A DNA stretch of 64,000 bases from NCBI RefSeq assembly GCF_020035535.1, contig NZ_CP083350.1, positions 2,242,501 through 2,306,500 of the forward strand, written 5' to 3'. Below the pieces are notes generated by a model, which saw only the letters and a list, made by a program, of their open reading frames with translations, made no database searches and was not told the origin of the DNA. How positions within the stretch are numbered: the stretch's first letter is position 1; the number at the start of each line of letters is the position of its first letter. This stretch comes from Ensifer adhaerens. GTDB lineage: Bacteria; Pseudomonadota; Alphaproteobacteria; Rhizobiales; Rhizobiaceae. Below, piece by piece: positions 1 through 9,550 of this stretch. Both the position numbers and the translations under genes were made by a program.

Positions 1-2
1 AG

Positions 3-734
3 GTAAATCTCGGCGGCACGGCAGTCGGTACGCGCATCAACGCCTCTCAGTCCTATGCAACTCGCGCCATCGAAGAGTTGTCACGGATTTCGGGCTTTGA
101 CCTCGTTGCCGCAGACAATCTCTTGGAGGCAAGCTGGGACACTGGCGCGTTCGTGACGTTCTCCGGCATCCTACGGCGTATCGCCGTCAAACTATCGAAG
201 ATCTCCAACGATCTCCGACTGTTGTCCAGCGGGCCGCGCAGTGGTCTCGGCGAAATTCGGCTGCCGCCGGTCCAACCAGGCTCGTCGATCATGCCGGGAA
301 AGGTAAATCCGGTCATTCCGGAGTCGGTGAACCAGGTCTGCTACCAGGTAATCGGCAACGACCTTGCCGCGACGATGGCGGCTGAAGGTGGGCAGTTACA
401 GCTCAACCCCTTTGAACCCCTGATAATCTATAACCTGCTGACATCCATGCGGTTGCTTGGTCGTGCGATGACGAACCTGGCCGAGCGATGCGTGGCGGGC
501 ATCACGGCAGATGAAGAACGCTGCCGCGCAGGGGCGGAGGGCAGCATTTCGCTGGCCACCGCGCTCGTGCCCGTCGTTGGATACACCGAGGCAGCCGATA
601 TCGCCAAGCTCGCATTGAAATCCGGGGACACCGTTCTGGAGGTTGCCATGTCGCGCGGCTTGGACGGGGCGATGTTGCAGAACTTGCTTGATCCCATCCG
701 CATGGCAATACCAGATGAAAGGCATGACAGATGA
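3..734 (+). CDS. aspA: Aspartate ammonia-lyase (aspartase), 3' part
   Basis: The reading frame is open from base 3, so the gene begins left of the window. Aspartase reversibly converts L-aspartate to fumarate and ammonia in the cytoplasm. The first visible residues, [12 protein letters not shown], match a conserved block of the fumarase/aspartase superfamily, and the family signature [11 protein letters not shown] follows about 90 residues later. That signature carries the flexible loop with the catalytic serine (SS in GSS). The C-terminal helices look intact. The stop overlaps the start of the ABC ATPase gene by four bases (ATGA), and an asparaginase follows, which together suggest asparagine/aspartate catabolism. 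Fumarase C or a related lyase is the main alternative; the asparaginase neighbour favours aspartase. Confidence 0.85.
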   Translation, partial: VNLGGTAVGTRINASQSYATRAIEELSRISGFDLVAADNLLEASWDTGAFVTFSGILRRIAVKLSKISNDLRLLSSGPRSGLGEIRLPPVQPGSSIMPGKVNPVIPESVNQVCYQVIGNDLAATMAAEGGQLQLNPFEPLIIYNLLTSMRLLGRAMTNLAERCVAGITADEERCRAGAEGSISLATALVPVVGYTEAADIAKLALKSGDTVLEVAMSRGLDGAMLQNLLDPIRMAIPDERHDR

Positions 735-1480
735 GTAAGCCCGCCGAACAACCGGCCGTCACCATGCGGTCGGTCAGCAAGTGGTACGGGAACTTCCAGG
801 TGCTCAGGGATGTCGACCTCGTCATCGGTAAAGGTGAGCGTCTCGTGATTTGCGGACCGTCGGGATCTGGAAAGTCCACTCTGATCCGATGCTTGAACCG
901 ACTCGAAGAATATCAGCAGGGACACATCGTCGTGGATGGCAAAGCCATCATGGAGGAGATGTCATCGGTGGATGAGGTGCGGCGCGATGTGGGCATGGTG
1001 TTTCAGCACTTCAATCTGTTTCCGCACCTCACCATCCTCGAAAATTGCATGCTCGCGCCGATGTCCGTTCGAGGCGTAGGTCGCAGAGCGGCAAGTGATT
1101 CTGCCATGAGCTATCTGGAGCGCGTCCGGATCGCGGATCATGCGCACAAGTACCCGTCCCAAATCTCGGGAGGCCAGCAGCAGCGCGCAGCGATCGCGCG
1201 ATCGCTTTGTATGAATCCGAAGATCATGCTTTTCGACGAGCCCACTTCGGCTCTCGACCCGGAAATGGTGGCGGAGGTGCTTGATACAATGATCGGTCTC
1301 GCCGACGAGGGGATGACCATGATCTGTGTCACGCACGAAATGGGGTTCGCGCGACGGGTCGCCGACCAGGTGATATTCATGGACGGTGGGAGGATCATCG
1401 AAAGTGGCCCGCCGGCATCGTTCTTCGACGCGCCACGCCACGCGCGGACGCGCGCTTTCCTTAGCAAAATCCTGCACTAG
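731..1480 (+). CDS. Polar amino-acid ABC transporter ATP-binding protein
   Basis: A 249-residue ATPase of the GlnQ/AapP/HisP family, which powers uptake of polar amino acids at the inner membrane. Visible motifs are Walker [10 protein letters not shown] (about residues 42-50), a Q-loop in [10 protein letters not shown], the signature [13 protein letters not shown], Walker [14 protein letters not shown] and the switch histidine in CVTHEMGFA. The length is normal for the family. The ATG overlaps the upstream aspartase stop (ATGA), so the two are probably translationally coupled. The cognate permeases and binding protein are not downstream and would have to lie left of the window. Given the neighbours, the substrate is probably aspartate, asparagine or glutamate, but that is inference. 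Confidence 0.9.
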   Translation: MSKPAEQPAVTMRSVSKWYGNFQVLRDVDLVIGKGERLVICGPSGSGKSTLIRCLNRLEEYQQGHIVVDGKAIMEEMSSVDEVRRDVGMVFQHFNLFPHLTILENCMLAPMSVRGVGRRAASDSAMSYLERVRIADHAHKYPSQISGGQQQRAAIARSLCMNPKIMLFDEPTSALDPEMVAEVLDTMIGLADEGMTMICVTHEMGFARRVADQVIFMDGGRIIESGPPASFFDAPRHARTRAFLSKILH

Positions 1481-1489
1481 GCGAGTGTC

Positions 1490-2488
1490 ATGGGCATGAG
1501 TGATTCACGGCGCCCGAAAGTCCTGATCGTGTCGACGGGCGGCACCATAGCGTCAAGGTACGATCCAGTGGGACGGGCGATGACGAGCACGGCAACCGGC
1601 GATCAACTGCTTGCCGCGCTCGGCGACCTCGCGCCCTCCACGGAACTGACGTTGGACGAGTTCAGCAATCTCGGCAGCAATCGAATCGATCTCGATATGT
1701 CGTTTCGATTGGCCCGACACATTGCGGTCCGAATGGAGGAAGACGCTGTCTGCGGTTGTGTCGTCACCCATGGCACGGACACGCTTGAGGAAAGCGCATT
1801 TCTTGCAAGTCTTGTGATCTCCTCAGGCAAACCGGTGGTGTTCACCGGAGCGCAACGTGGCATAGATGCCTCCGATGCGGATGGACCCCGTAACTTAGCC
1901 GATGCCATCCGCGTTGCAGCATCGCCAAGTGCGAGGGATTTGGGGGTCCTCGTTGTTTTCGGGGGACGGATTCTGTCCGCGACCGATGCCACGAAAGTCA
2001 ATACTTGGCATTTGGATGGGTACGGCTCCACCAGCTTCGGAACACTCGGCGAAGTCGATGGCGAGATGGTTTTGATCGGTCGAAGGCCGATGATGTGCCC
2101 AGCCGTGAACGCGCGTGACATCGAAACGCGCGTCGATCTGATCACGCTGGCGATGGGCGCGGATGCGCGCCTCTTTGACGCGGCAGTGGCGAGCGGCGCT
2201 CGCGGCATCGTGCTTGAGACGTTCGGGCGCGGCAACGCGACGCCGGAGTTGGTCGCGGCAGTCCGGCGCGCGACCAATGCGGGGATATTCACGGTTGTCA
2301 CGTCGCGCTGTGCGCAGGGCCGAGTTCTTCCCGTCTATGATGACGGAGGCGGGCGGGACCTTGAGGATGCGGGCGCCTTGTTTGCTGGAAGATTGAAGGG
2401 ACCCAAGGCCCGCATTCTCCTCTGCCTCGCTCTCTCACACCTGCCACGCTCGAAAATCGTTGATCTCCTAATGACCTTTGGCATGTGA
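1490..2488 (+). CDS. L-asparaginase (type I/II family)
   Basis: Hydrolyses asparagine to aspartate and ammonia. The N-terminal TGGTIAS motif (residues about 16-22) holds the nucleophilic threonine, and HGTDTLEE (about 94-101) holds the second catalytic Thr-Asp pair. The KPVVFTGAQR stretch is also typical. The length of 332 residues is normal. There is no signal peptide, so it is probably cytoplasmic. It starts ten bases after the ABC ATPase gene, and the product would feed the aspartase encoded just upstream. The start could be the ATG at 1490 or the one at 1496; neither has a strong ribosome-binding site. Confidence 0.9.
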   Translation: MGMSDSRRPKVLIVSTGGTIASRYDPVGRAMTSTATGDQLLAALGDLAPSTELTLDEFSNLGSNRIDLDMSFRLARHIAVRMEEDAVCGCVVTHGTDTLEESAFLASLVISSGKPVVFTGAQRGIDASDADGPRNLADAIRVAASPSARDLGVLVVFGGRILSATDATKVNTWHLDGYGSTSFGTLGEVDGEMVLIGRRPMMCPAVNARDIETRVDLITLAMGADARLFDAAVASGARGIVLETFGRGNATPELVAAVRRATNAGIFTVVTSRCAQGRVLPVYDDGGGRDLEDAGALFAGRLKGPKARILLCLALSHLPRSKIVDLLMTFGM

Positions 2489-2595
2489 CGGCGCCCACGG
2501 TTCTCGCGAAATTCGCTGGAGCTGTCGGCGTTTGCGGAGTACCGGGGTGACGGTTCTGTGGCAGCGAAATATCAAGCGCCTAAGCCCCGGGCTCG

Positions 2596-2799
2596 TCACC
2601 GCTCCGTTGCCGGAAGCCAACCTCTTGTCAGCCCCTTGCTGATGCAGCCTCGGGCAGAGGCAAGCTGATCGCGAAGGAATGCGCAATCATCGAGCAATGT
2701 GGCAATTGTCGCTCGTACATCCCCATCGTGCCAGGCTAGGGCTTCGTCAATGGCGTCGCTCGAGGCAATCGTATTACTTATCCTGCATTCAGGAGCCAT
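2596..2799 (-). CDS. Small hypothetical protein, possibly real
   Basis: A 67-residue frame on the minus strand in a 760-base gap between the asparaginase and hhe genes. The central part (DAIDEALAWHDGDVRATIATLLDDC) reads like a natural helical protein, and I have a loose memory of similar short hypothetical proteins in rhizobia ending in a TRGW motif, which cannot be verified here. No catalytic motif, signal peptide or membrane segment is visible. The function is unknown. Confidence 0.4.
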   Translation of the reverse strand: MAPECRISNTIASSDAIDEALAWHDGDVRATIATLLDDCAFLRDQLASARGCISKGLTRGWLPATER

Positions 2800-3251
2800 G
2801 GTTCTGACCTCGGAAAACTGTTTGCGCGCGAAGCGCCGATGTTTTGGGGATCAGGTGCATTCAATCGCGTGCGTGATGACATTGCGCGCGTCGCCAACTC
2901 CATTCTTAGCTAGCGCTAAAGAGCGTAGAGGCAGAAGCGAGTCGTGGCAATCGAGAGACACGACATCAACCTGCTGCTCCCTGCTTGGATCTCTCGCGAT
3001 TTCAGCCTCGATCTTCAAGGAAAAAAGTGGGTTCCGTCTACTGCAAGTTCCCCCCAAAAGGGGCAACCACGCCGCGTCTCAAACGTAGAGCTTCGAAAAC
3101 AGCGGTTCTCGGCTTTCGATCGGGAGTGCGCAACCGATTTCACGATGCGACAACTTGGACGCCATAAACGCGTAAGTTGATATGTAAGAGCACTGGACCC
3201 CTAGGCGTGTTTATTGCATGACTCCCTACGGAGAGCATGGCGAGGGGATAA
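2800..3251. other. Gap before hhe, no gene recognised
   Basis: Only short frames with poor protein character are present on either strand. The last 60 bases should hold the promoter and ribosome-binding site for hhe, where GAGGGG lies seven bases before the ATG. This is also the approximate left edge of the accessory island, but no tRNA or direct repeat was found to mark it. Confidence 0.5.
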
Positions 3252-6200
3252 ATGAGCGACACTGTTCTGGAAAGCACCGCGGAAACGCAGCAGCAGTCTA
3301 TCTTCGATAGCAGCCTTTCCGTCGAGGCGAAGATCGAGCGCGCAAGGACTGAGCTTCTCGATCTTTCAGCTCGCAATCGGCTGCTGAATGTTCCCCGGTT
3401 TTCCAAGAGCGCCAAGACCATCGACATCGTCGACGAAAAGTCGGCTGAGGTCTTCCGAATCCTTGTCGCCGAAGGCAAAGCGATGACTTTCCTCGCCGGG
3501 GCAAAGGGCAGGGCGCCGAAGGATGGGGAGAAGGAGGAGGAACTCGTCGAACTTGCGCTGCCCGACGACGAGGACAGGGACGATAGCGGCCGCTTGGTCC
3601 GCCACGCAGACACGAAGCTGCAGACGCGGATGACTCCAAGCGCCTTGCAAAAGCGGCTCCTCGACCTCTACTTCGACGCCCGGACGCTCGAAGAGGAGCA
3701 AGGTGTCAACATTCTGTTCATGGGTCTCGGCACTTTGAAATGGGTCGACCCGAACAATGCTGAGAATGTCCGCTATGCGCCCCTGATCCTGGTGCCCGTT
3801 TCGCTCGAGCGCGGTAGCGCCGCCGAACGGTTCAAGCTGAGAGCCCGTCAGGAAGATTTCGCATCCAACCTCTCTCTGGAGGCGTTTCTCGATCGCGTCC
3901 ACAAGATCACCATGCCGACGTTTGAGGCGACGGATGAGTTCTCCTTGGAGGACTACGTTGCCAAGGTGGCGCAGGCCGTGTCTTTGAAACCTACATGGAG
4001 CGTCCAGCCCGACGATATCGTCCTTGGGTTCTTCTCGTTCGCGAAGTTCCTGATGTATCGCGACCTCGATCCGGCGCTTTGGCCCGACAATGCTAGGTTC
4101 ACGGATCGCCCGCTGATCACTTCGCTGGTCTCCAACGGCTTCACCCGAACGGAGGCGCTCTTGGCGGAGGACGCCAAGATCGACGAGCACATCACCCCGA
4201 GCGAAATGACGCACATCGTCGACGCGGATAGCTCGCAGACGATCGCGATCCACGAGGCCCGACGCGGGCGTGACCTCGTCATCCAAGGACCGCCGGGCAC
4301 CGGAAAGTCGCAGACGATCGCCAACATTATCGCGGCGGCTGTCGCCGACGGCAGGTCGGTACTTTTCGTTGCGGAGAAGATGGCCGCGCTCGAGGTCGTC
4401 AAGCGGCGGCTCGACCAGGCCGGGGCGGGAGACGCCTGCCTCGAACTCCACAGCAACAAAGCGAACAAGCGGGCGCTGCTTGCCCAGTTGCAGCACACCT
4501 GGGATCTCGGAGCTCCGAAAGGCGATTACGGCGGGGCGCTGGATCAGCGGCTGACGGAAGCGCGGGACGCGCTCAACGCCCATCCGGCGCGCCTGCATCA
4601 TGTGTACGAGCCGTATGAGCTTTCCCCATACCAGGTCATCGGACATCTCGCCCGCCTTCGACGGCAGGGCATGCCTCCCTCCGAGATCGAACTCACAGAT
4701 GCGACCAAATGGTCCCCCGTGACGAGAGAGCGCGTCGTCACGCTGTTGTCCGAACTCTCCGAACGCATCAAGGACATTGGGCTGCCGACCAGGCATCCTT
4801 GGTATGGTGTCGGCCTGACGGGGGTCACTCCGCTCGATCTCGAACGGTTGATGAGACGTCTCGCCGATGTGAGGGGCGAGCTTGCGAAGGTCGTGGACGC
4901 AATCGGCGTGGTTTCACAGGAGTTGCGCCGCCCGGCCGCTGCGACGCTTCAGGCATTCGCGGAGGAGGCGGCGCTTGCTGCCAGACTTGCCACCTGCCCG
5001 GAGCAGGCGAGCAACGAGGCGCTGGCGGACCCCGCTTGGGCCACGCGTGGGAGCGAGGTCGCGAAGGTCCTGGAGGATGGATCCACGTTCGAACGGCTGT
5101 CGCAGCAATTCGGGTCGTTGATGGCTGACGGCGCCTGGGACCTTGCGACGCAGCCGCTCCTTGCTCAATTCGAACGGTTGCCAAAGGACTTTCCGCATTC
5201 AGGCTTCGACACCGTAGGGCAGCTCACGGGATTGATCCCGCGCTTCCTGATCGCGGCTAATGGGTTGCGAACGACCCTCGGGGTCAACGCGTCCCCCACG
5301 CTGGCTTCCATCGAGCGGCTCATTGCAATCGGACAGCGGGTCGCGGATGCACCGGACGCCAGCCCCGATGCCTTCGTGGCTGCGATCTGGGAACGCGGCC
5401 TTGATCAGGCGAACGACCTCGCAGAGGCCGTCGCGACCTTCAGGCAGATCAGCGCCGAACTGAGCGGGAAGGTCTCGGATCAGGCTTGGGATACGGACCT
5501 TACAGCCGCGCGGGCGGCGGTCGCGATGCACGGGACCCGCTTCTTAAAGTTCCTGAGCGGTGACTGGAGAAAGGCGAAGGCGCTTCTCAGAACGGTCATG
5601 GCGGAAGCGGCTCCGGAAGAGACAATCCGAATCCTTGATCTGCTTCACAAGGGCAAGCAGGCGCGGGCCGCCATCAAGGAGGGTGACTCTCTTGGACGCT
5701 CTGCATTCGGCGCTGATTGGCGCGGCGAGCGCACAGACCCGAAGCCGCTGGAGAACCTTGTCCTGTGGATGCGGAGCCTACGCGGCGTGAGCGCCGAGGC
5801 GCGCCTCATCGCAAGCAGACTGACCGACAAACAGGCGGTCGCCACCCGATGCGACCACGCCCAGACACTTTTGAACGAGGCTAGGCGCCATCTCATTCAG
5901 CTTTGGATCGACCTCGGTGAAGGAGCTGCGAGCCTGTTCCCGGACACGGTCGATCCGCAGGAATTGGGACTTGTTCAGGCCACGCCTGTCCTCCGAGACA
6001 TTGCCGATGCGGACCGCACCTACGCCAGCCAGACGCGCACGATGCCTGAAAATGCGGGCGGGCGCGTCAAGATGCTGCGGCTTCTCGCCTCGCTCCAGAA
6101 ACTCAGGACGACGATCAAAGACGCAGCTGAACTGGGACGCTCGGCCTTCGGGCCGGAATGGAACGGCTCAAGCTCCAACTGGGCGTCTCTATCCGAGATC

Positions 6201-8798
6201 AGCACGTGGATTTCCGAGAACCAGGACATACGTTTGCTGGCGTCTCGGGTGGCCGACCGCAGGGGCATCGCGGCGTTTGCAGCGGAAACGCTTGCGGCGA
6301 GCGATGTCGTCGCGGGCACCGTGACAGACATCCTCAAGTCCCTGAAGGCGGACCTGCCCCTGGTGGCGGGAGCTTCGACGGTTGCAGCCGTGGACCTTGC
6401 CCGGCTCGACGGCAAGCTCGCCGAGTGGATCGACACCGAGGAGCAGCTATCGAAGTGGGCCGCTTACAAGGGACGGGCCCAGGACGCTATCGGCGCGGGT
6501 GTCGGCGAAGTCGTCCACCGTCTCGAAGACGGCCGGATCGCTCCCGGCGATGCGATCGTCTCCTTCGAAATGGCGTTCTACGAGGCAATCCTCCGGGATC
6601 AGCATAGCCATGACCCGGAGTTGGCGCGCTTCGATGGCGAGGTCCACAATCGACTCGTCGGGGAGTTCGCGAACCTTGATCGCAGCAGAATGGCCCTTTC
6701 AAGGCTCGAGGTCGTTGGTGCTCACCACAGGAGAATTCCAGCAATTACAGGGATGGGGCCGGTCGGCATCCTCCGCGGCGAGATGGCCCGCCGTCGCGGC
6801 CACATGCCGATCCGGCAGTTGATGCAGCGTGCCGCTCCCGCCGTCCAGGCATTGAAGCCTGTCTTCATGATGAGTCCCTTGTCGATAGCCCAGTTCCTGC
6901 CTCCGGGCCTGCTGGAGTTCGACTTGCTCGTCATGGACGAGGCCAGTCAGATCCAGCCCGTCGACGCTCTCGGCGCGGTCGCAAGGGCGAAGCAGGTCGT
7001 CGTTGTCGGCGACGAGCGGCAGCTTCCTCCCACCCGCTTCTTCTCGAAGATGACGTCCGGAGGCTCGGAGGAGGATGACGATCAGGACGGGGCGCAGGTC
7101 TCCGATATCGAGAGCATCCTCGGCCTGTTCTCGGCAAGAGGCCTGCCGGAACGCATGCTCCGCTGGCATTATCGCAGCCGCCACCAGTCCCTGATCGCCG
7201 TCTCGAACTCTCAGTTCTATGACAGCAAGCTGTTCATCGTGCCAAGCCCCTACACGCAGGAAGCTGGCATGGGTCTCCGCTTCCATCACGTGCCGAATGG
7301 AATCTTCGAAGACGGAGCGAACAAGGTGGAGGCCAAGGTCGTCGCCGAGGCCATCATCCGGCACGCGCTGCAGTCCCCGAACCTCTCACTCGGGGTCGCG
7401 GCTTTCTCGATCAAGCAGCGGCGCGAAATCCAGGATCAACTGGAACTGCTGCGGCGGCACCATCCCGAGACCGAGCAGTTCTTCCATTCGCATCCGAACG
7501 AGCCGTTCTTTGTGAAGAACCTCGAAAACGTGCAGGGCGACGAGCGTGACGTGATCCTGATTTCCGTCGCCTACGCCCGGAATGCGCAGGGATATATGGG
7601 TATGCGGTTCGGACCGCTCGGCGCCGAGGGCGGGGAACGGCGGCTCAATGTCCTGATTTCCCGCGCAAAGAGGCGCTGCGAGGTCTACGCATCAATCACC
7701 GACGAGGACATTGATCTTGAACGAGGGAAGGGCAAGGGCGTCTTTGCCTTCAAGCTGTTCCTGCACTACGCTCGTACCGGGCGCCTTTCGATCTCTCAAC
7801 GCGCCGACCGGGGAATGGACAGCGTCTTCGAAGAGCAGGTGATGGCGGCGCTGCAGGAGCGCGGCTACCAGGTGCACCCACAGGTCGGCATCGCTGGTTT
7901 CTTCATCGATCTTGCCGTGGCGGACGACCAGGTTCCGGGAAAGTACCTTCTCGGCATCGAGTGCGACGGTGCGACTTATCACGAATCTCGATCGGCCCGC
8001 GATCGAGACCGGTTGCGTCAGGCGGTTCTCGAGGACCACGGGTGGTCCATTCATCGGATCTGGAGCACGGACTGGTTCCAGCGGCCGAAGGCCGAGCTCG
8101 AGCGCCTAGTCGGGGCCATAGAACGGGCGAAAGCGGACGCATTGAACAGTGCCCCACGGCCGACGGCGTCTCCAGCTGTACCAGTCGAAGTGGTTACCAT
8201 AGAGCGCCATGATGTCACTGAGATTGGCTTGCAGCCGATTTCGGACTTGTCTCAAGACACCTTCTACCAAGAAGCGGAGCTTCGGCCAGAGATTTCAGGG
8301 GAGCTCCATGAACTGGCGACCGGACGAATGGTCGAGCTGATCAAGGAGACGGTCGCGGTCGAAGGGCCAGTTCATCGCGACGAGGTCGTTACCCGGATCC
8401 GCACGGCATGGGGTCTCCAGCGCGCTGGCAACCGCATCGATAGCCACGTGGGCAATGCGATCCGAGTTGCAGTGAACGGCGGCGAAATTCTCCGCTCCGG
8501 AGACTTTCTCTTATGGCCCGGTGCCGTGGTTGCAATTCGCGACCGCAGCAACGTGACATCTATGGGTCTCCGTCGCATCGAGATGCTTCCGCCGATGGAG
8601 ATAGATGAGGGCCTGAAAGCGGCCGTACAGTCGAGCCTGGGGGCGACGCCGGACGAAGCGATCAACGCGGTGTCCAGGGGAATGGGGTTCAAGGCAACAA
8701 GCAGTCAGCTCCGCGACGTCATCGCTTCCCGCATCGACCACCTTAAAAGTGAAGGGGTGCTGACCGAGCGAGATCAGATGCTGGTTCCGGGCGAGTGA
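3252..8798 (+). CDS. hhe: Hhe-type antiphage protein: DUF4011, SF1 helicase, Vsr-like nuclease, DUF3320
   Basis: A 1848-residue protein. The N-terminus (about 20-340) matches the DUF4011 layout, including ARTELLDLSARNRLLN. It is followed by split superfamily I helicase motifs: Walker A GPPGTGKS at residues 346-353 and Walker B DLLVMDEAS at 1224-1232, with about 870 residues of helical insert between them, then GDERQLPPTRFF and the late motifs QGDERDVILIS and RRLNVLISRAKRR. Residues about 1520-1615 form a restriction-endonuclease-like (Vsr/MTES_1575) domain with IECDGATYH around E1570/D1572 and HRIWSTDWF. A DUF3320-like tail covers about 1690-1845. The DUF4011-helicase-Vsr architecture is that of the single-gene antiphage system Hhe, as I recall it. 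The gene stands alone and has a good ribosome-binding site. The domain calls are firm; the antiphage role is inferred from the family. Confidence 0.85.
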   Translation: MSDTVLESTAETQQQSIFDSSLSVEAKIERARTELLDLSARNRLLNVPRFSKSAKTIDIVDEKSAEVFRILVAEGKAMTFLAGAKGRAPKDGEKEEELVELALPDDEDRDDSGRLVRHADTKLQTRMTPSALQKRLLDLYFDARTLEEEQGVNILFMGLGTLKWVDPNNAENVRYAPLILVPVSLERGSAAERFKLRARQEDFASNLSLEAFLDRVHKITMPTFEATDEFSLEDYVAKVAQAVSLKPTWSVQPDDIVLGFFSFAKFLMYRDLDPALWPDNARFTDRPLITSLVSNGFTRTEALLAEDAKIDEHITPSEMTHIVDADSSQTIAIHEARRGRDLVIQGPPGTGKSQTIANIIAAAVADGRSVLFVAEKMAALEVVKRRLDQAGAGDACLELHSNKANKRALLAQLQHTWDLGAPKGDYGGALDQRLTEARDALNAHPARLHHVYEPYELSPYQVIGHLARLRRQGMPPSEIELTDATKWSPVTRERVVTLLSELSERIKDIGLPTRHPWYGVGLTGVTPLDLERLMRRLADVRGELAKVVDAIGVVSQELRRPAAATLQAFAEEAALAARLATCPEQASNEALADPAWATRGSEVAKVLEDGSTFERLSQQFGSLMADGAWDLATQPLLAQFERLPKDFPHSGFDTVGQLTGLIPRFLIAANGLRTTLGVNASPTLASIERLIAIGQRVADAPDASPDAFVAAIWERGLDQANDLAEAVATFRQISAELSGKVSDQAWDTDLTAARAAVAMHGTRFLKFLSGDWRKAKALLRTVMAEAAPEETIRILDLLHKGKQARAAIKEGDSLGRSAFGADWRGERTDPKPLENLVLWMRSLRGVSAEARLIASRLTDKQAVATRCDHAQTLLNEARRHLIQLWIDLGEGAASLFPDTVDPQELGLVQATPVLRDIADADRTYASQTRTMPENAGGRVKMLRLLASLQKLRTTIKDAAELGRSAFGPEWNGSSSNWASLSEISTWISENQDIRLLASRVADRRGIAAFAAETLAASDVVAGTVTDILKSLKADLPLVAGASTVAAVDLARLDGKLAEWIDTEEQLSKWAAYKGRAQDAIGAGVGEVVHRLEDGRIAPGDAIVSFEMAFYEAILRDQHSHDPELARFDGEVHNRLVGEFANLDRSRMALSRLEVVGAHHRRIPAITGMGPVGILRGEMARRRGHMPIRQLMQRAAPAVQALKPVFMMSPLSIAQFLPPGLLEFDLLVMDEASQIQPVDALGAVARAKQVVVVGDERQLPPTRFFSKMTSGGSEEDDDQDGAQVSDIESILGLFSARGLPERMLRWHYRSRHQSLIAVSNSQFYDSKLFIVPSPYTQEAGMGLRFHHVPNGIFEDGANKVEAKVVAEAIIRHALQSPNLSLGVAAFSIKQRREIQDQLELLRRHHPETEQFFHSHPNEPFFVKNLENVQGDERDVILISVAYARNAQGYMGMRFGPLGAEGGERRLNVLISRAKRRCEVYASITDEDIDLERGKGKGVFAFKLFLHYARTGRLSISQRADRGMDSVFEEQVMAALQERGYQVHPQVGIAGFFIDLAVADDQVPGKYLLGIECDGATYHESRSARDRDRLRQAVLEDHGWSIHRIWSTDWFQRPKAELERLVGAIERAKADALNSAPRPTASPAVPVEVVTIERHDVTEIGLQPISDLSQDTFYQEAELRPEISGELHELATGRMVELIKETVAVEGPVHRDEVVTRIRTAWGLQRAGNRIDSHVGNAIRVAVNGGEILRSGDFLLWPGAVVAIRDRSNVTSMGLRRIEMLPPMEIDEGLKAAVQSSLGATPDEAINAVSRGMGFKATSSQLRDVIASRIDHLKSEGVLTERDQMLVPGE

Positions 8799-8879
8799 AC
8801 CATCGTCGGTGATGGGTTTGGGCGTGGTGGCGAAAGACGTGGATTGGGCGACAGCAGGAAAGAGGACCATGGAGACGAA

Positions 8880-9458
8880 ATGAGACTTCGATCAATCGTA
8901 TTTTCTGGAATCGCGGCGGCATTGCTGTCGGCTTGCTCGAGCACAACCGCGACACAGGTTCCGCAAAGCGCCCAGCTAGCCGACCGCTCGGGCACGCCCA
9001 GTGAACTCTTGTGGTTACAGCTTGGTGCGAGCACAGAGCTGCCCGACAAATTTGCCATAGAAGCCGAACTTGCCAGGCGCGGTGAAACGTCGTCGGGAGA
9101 GGAATATCTGGGACGCCAGACAGCGACCTACGTCGGCATTCCAGCCTATGCGAGGTCAGCCTCGAAGGCAGGCGATAGGGACTGCGCGAGTTTCGCATCC
9201 TCGGCAGAAGCGCAAAAGTTCTTCCTGAGCACTGGCGGTCCCCATGCCGATTCCCATGGTCTCGATCGAGACGGGGATGGAATGGCATGTGATTTCGGGA
9301 AGATGTTGGTTGCCAACGCCGAAAAGAGAAGGGCCGCCTCGGCAGCTTCCTTGATCTCATCGCCAAGGCAAACTTCGAGCAGTCGCTGCTTTGTCGGTCC
9401 CCGCGGTGGGACCTATACGATCACTGCAAGCGGAAGGAAGAACTACGGGGGCTGTTGA
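8880..9458 (+). CDS. Excalibur-domain lipoprotein
   Basis: A 192-residue protein beginning MRLRSIVFSGIAAALLSAC; the lipobox LSAC with Cys20 predicts a lipoprotein anchored in the membrane. The middle and C-terminal part contains an Excalibur-type calcium-binding loop, GLDRDGDGMACDF, preceded by DRDCASFASSAEAQKFF, and ends with GPRGGTYTITASGRKNYGGC. In other bacteria such domains occur in cell-wall proteins and surface nucleases. A nuclease domain is not visible here. The ATG at 8880 was chosen over an upstream TTG because it starts the signal peptide and has GGAGA close by. It lies 80 bases after hhe, but whether it belongs to that system is unclear. Confidence 0.7.
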   Translation: MRLRSIVFSGIAAALLSACSSTTATQVPQSAQLADRSGTPSELLWLQLGASTELPDKFAIEAELARRGETSSGEEYLGRQTATYVGIPAYARSASKAGDRDCASFASSAEAQKFFLSTGGPHADSHGLDRDGDGMACDFGKMLVANAEKRRAASAASLISSPRQTSSSRCFVGPRGGTYTITASGRKNYGGC

Positions 9459-9550
9459 GTTTACGGACCCGTGCTCGCCCACCCTATTTCTTGATTTAAA
9501 CGTCGACATGTTCCATGCGGACCCTCTGGAACAGCCCAATAGGAGGCCTG

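Noticed and set aside
3366..4796. Long minus-strand frame opposite hhe
   Set aside because: Antisense of the DUF4011 and helicase regions; Arg/Asp-rich composition typical of shadow frames in GC-rich DNA.
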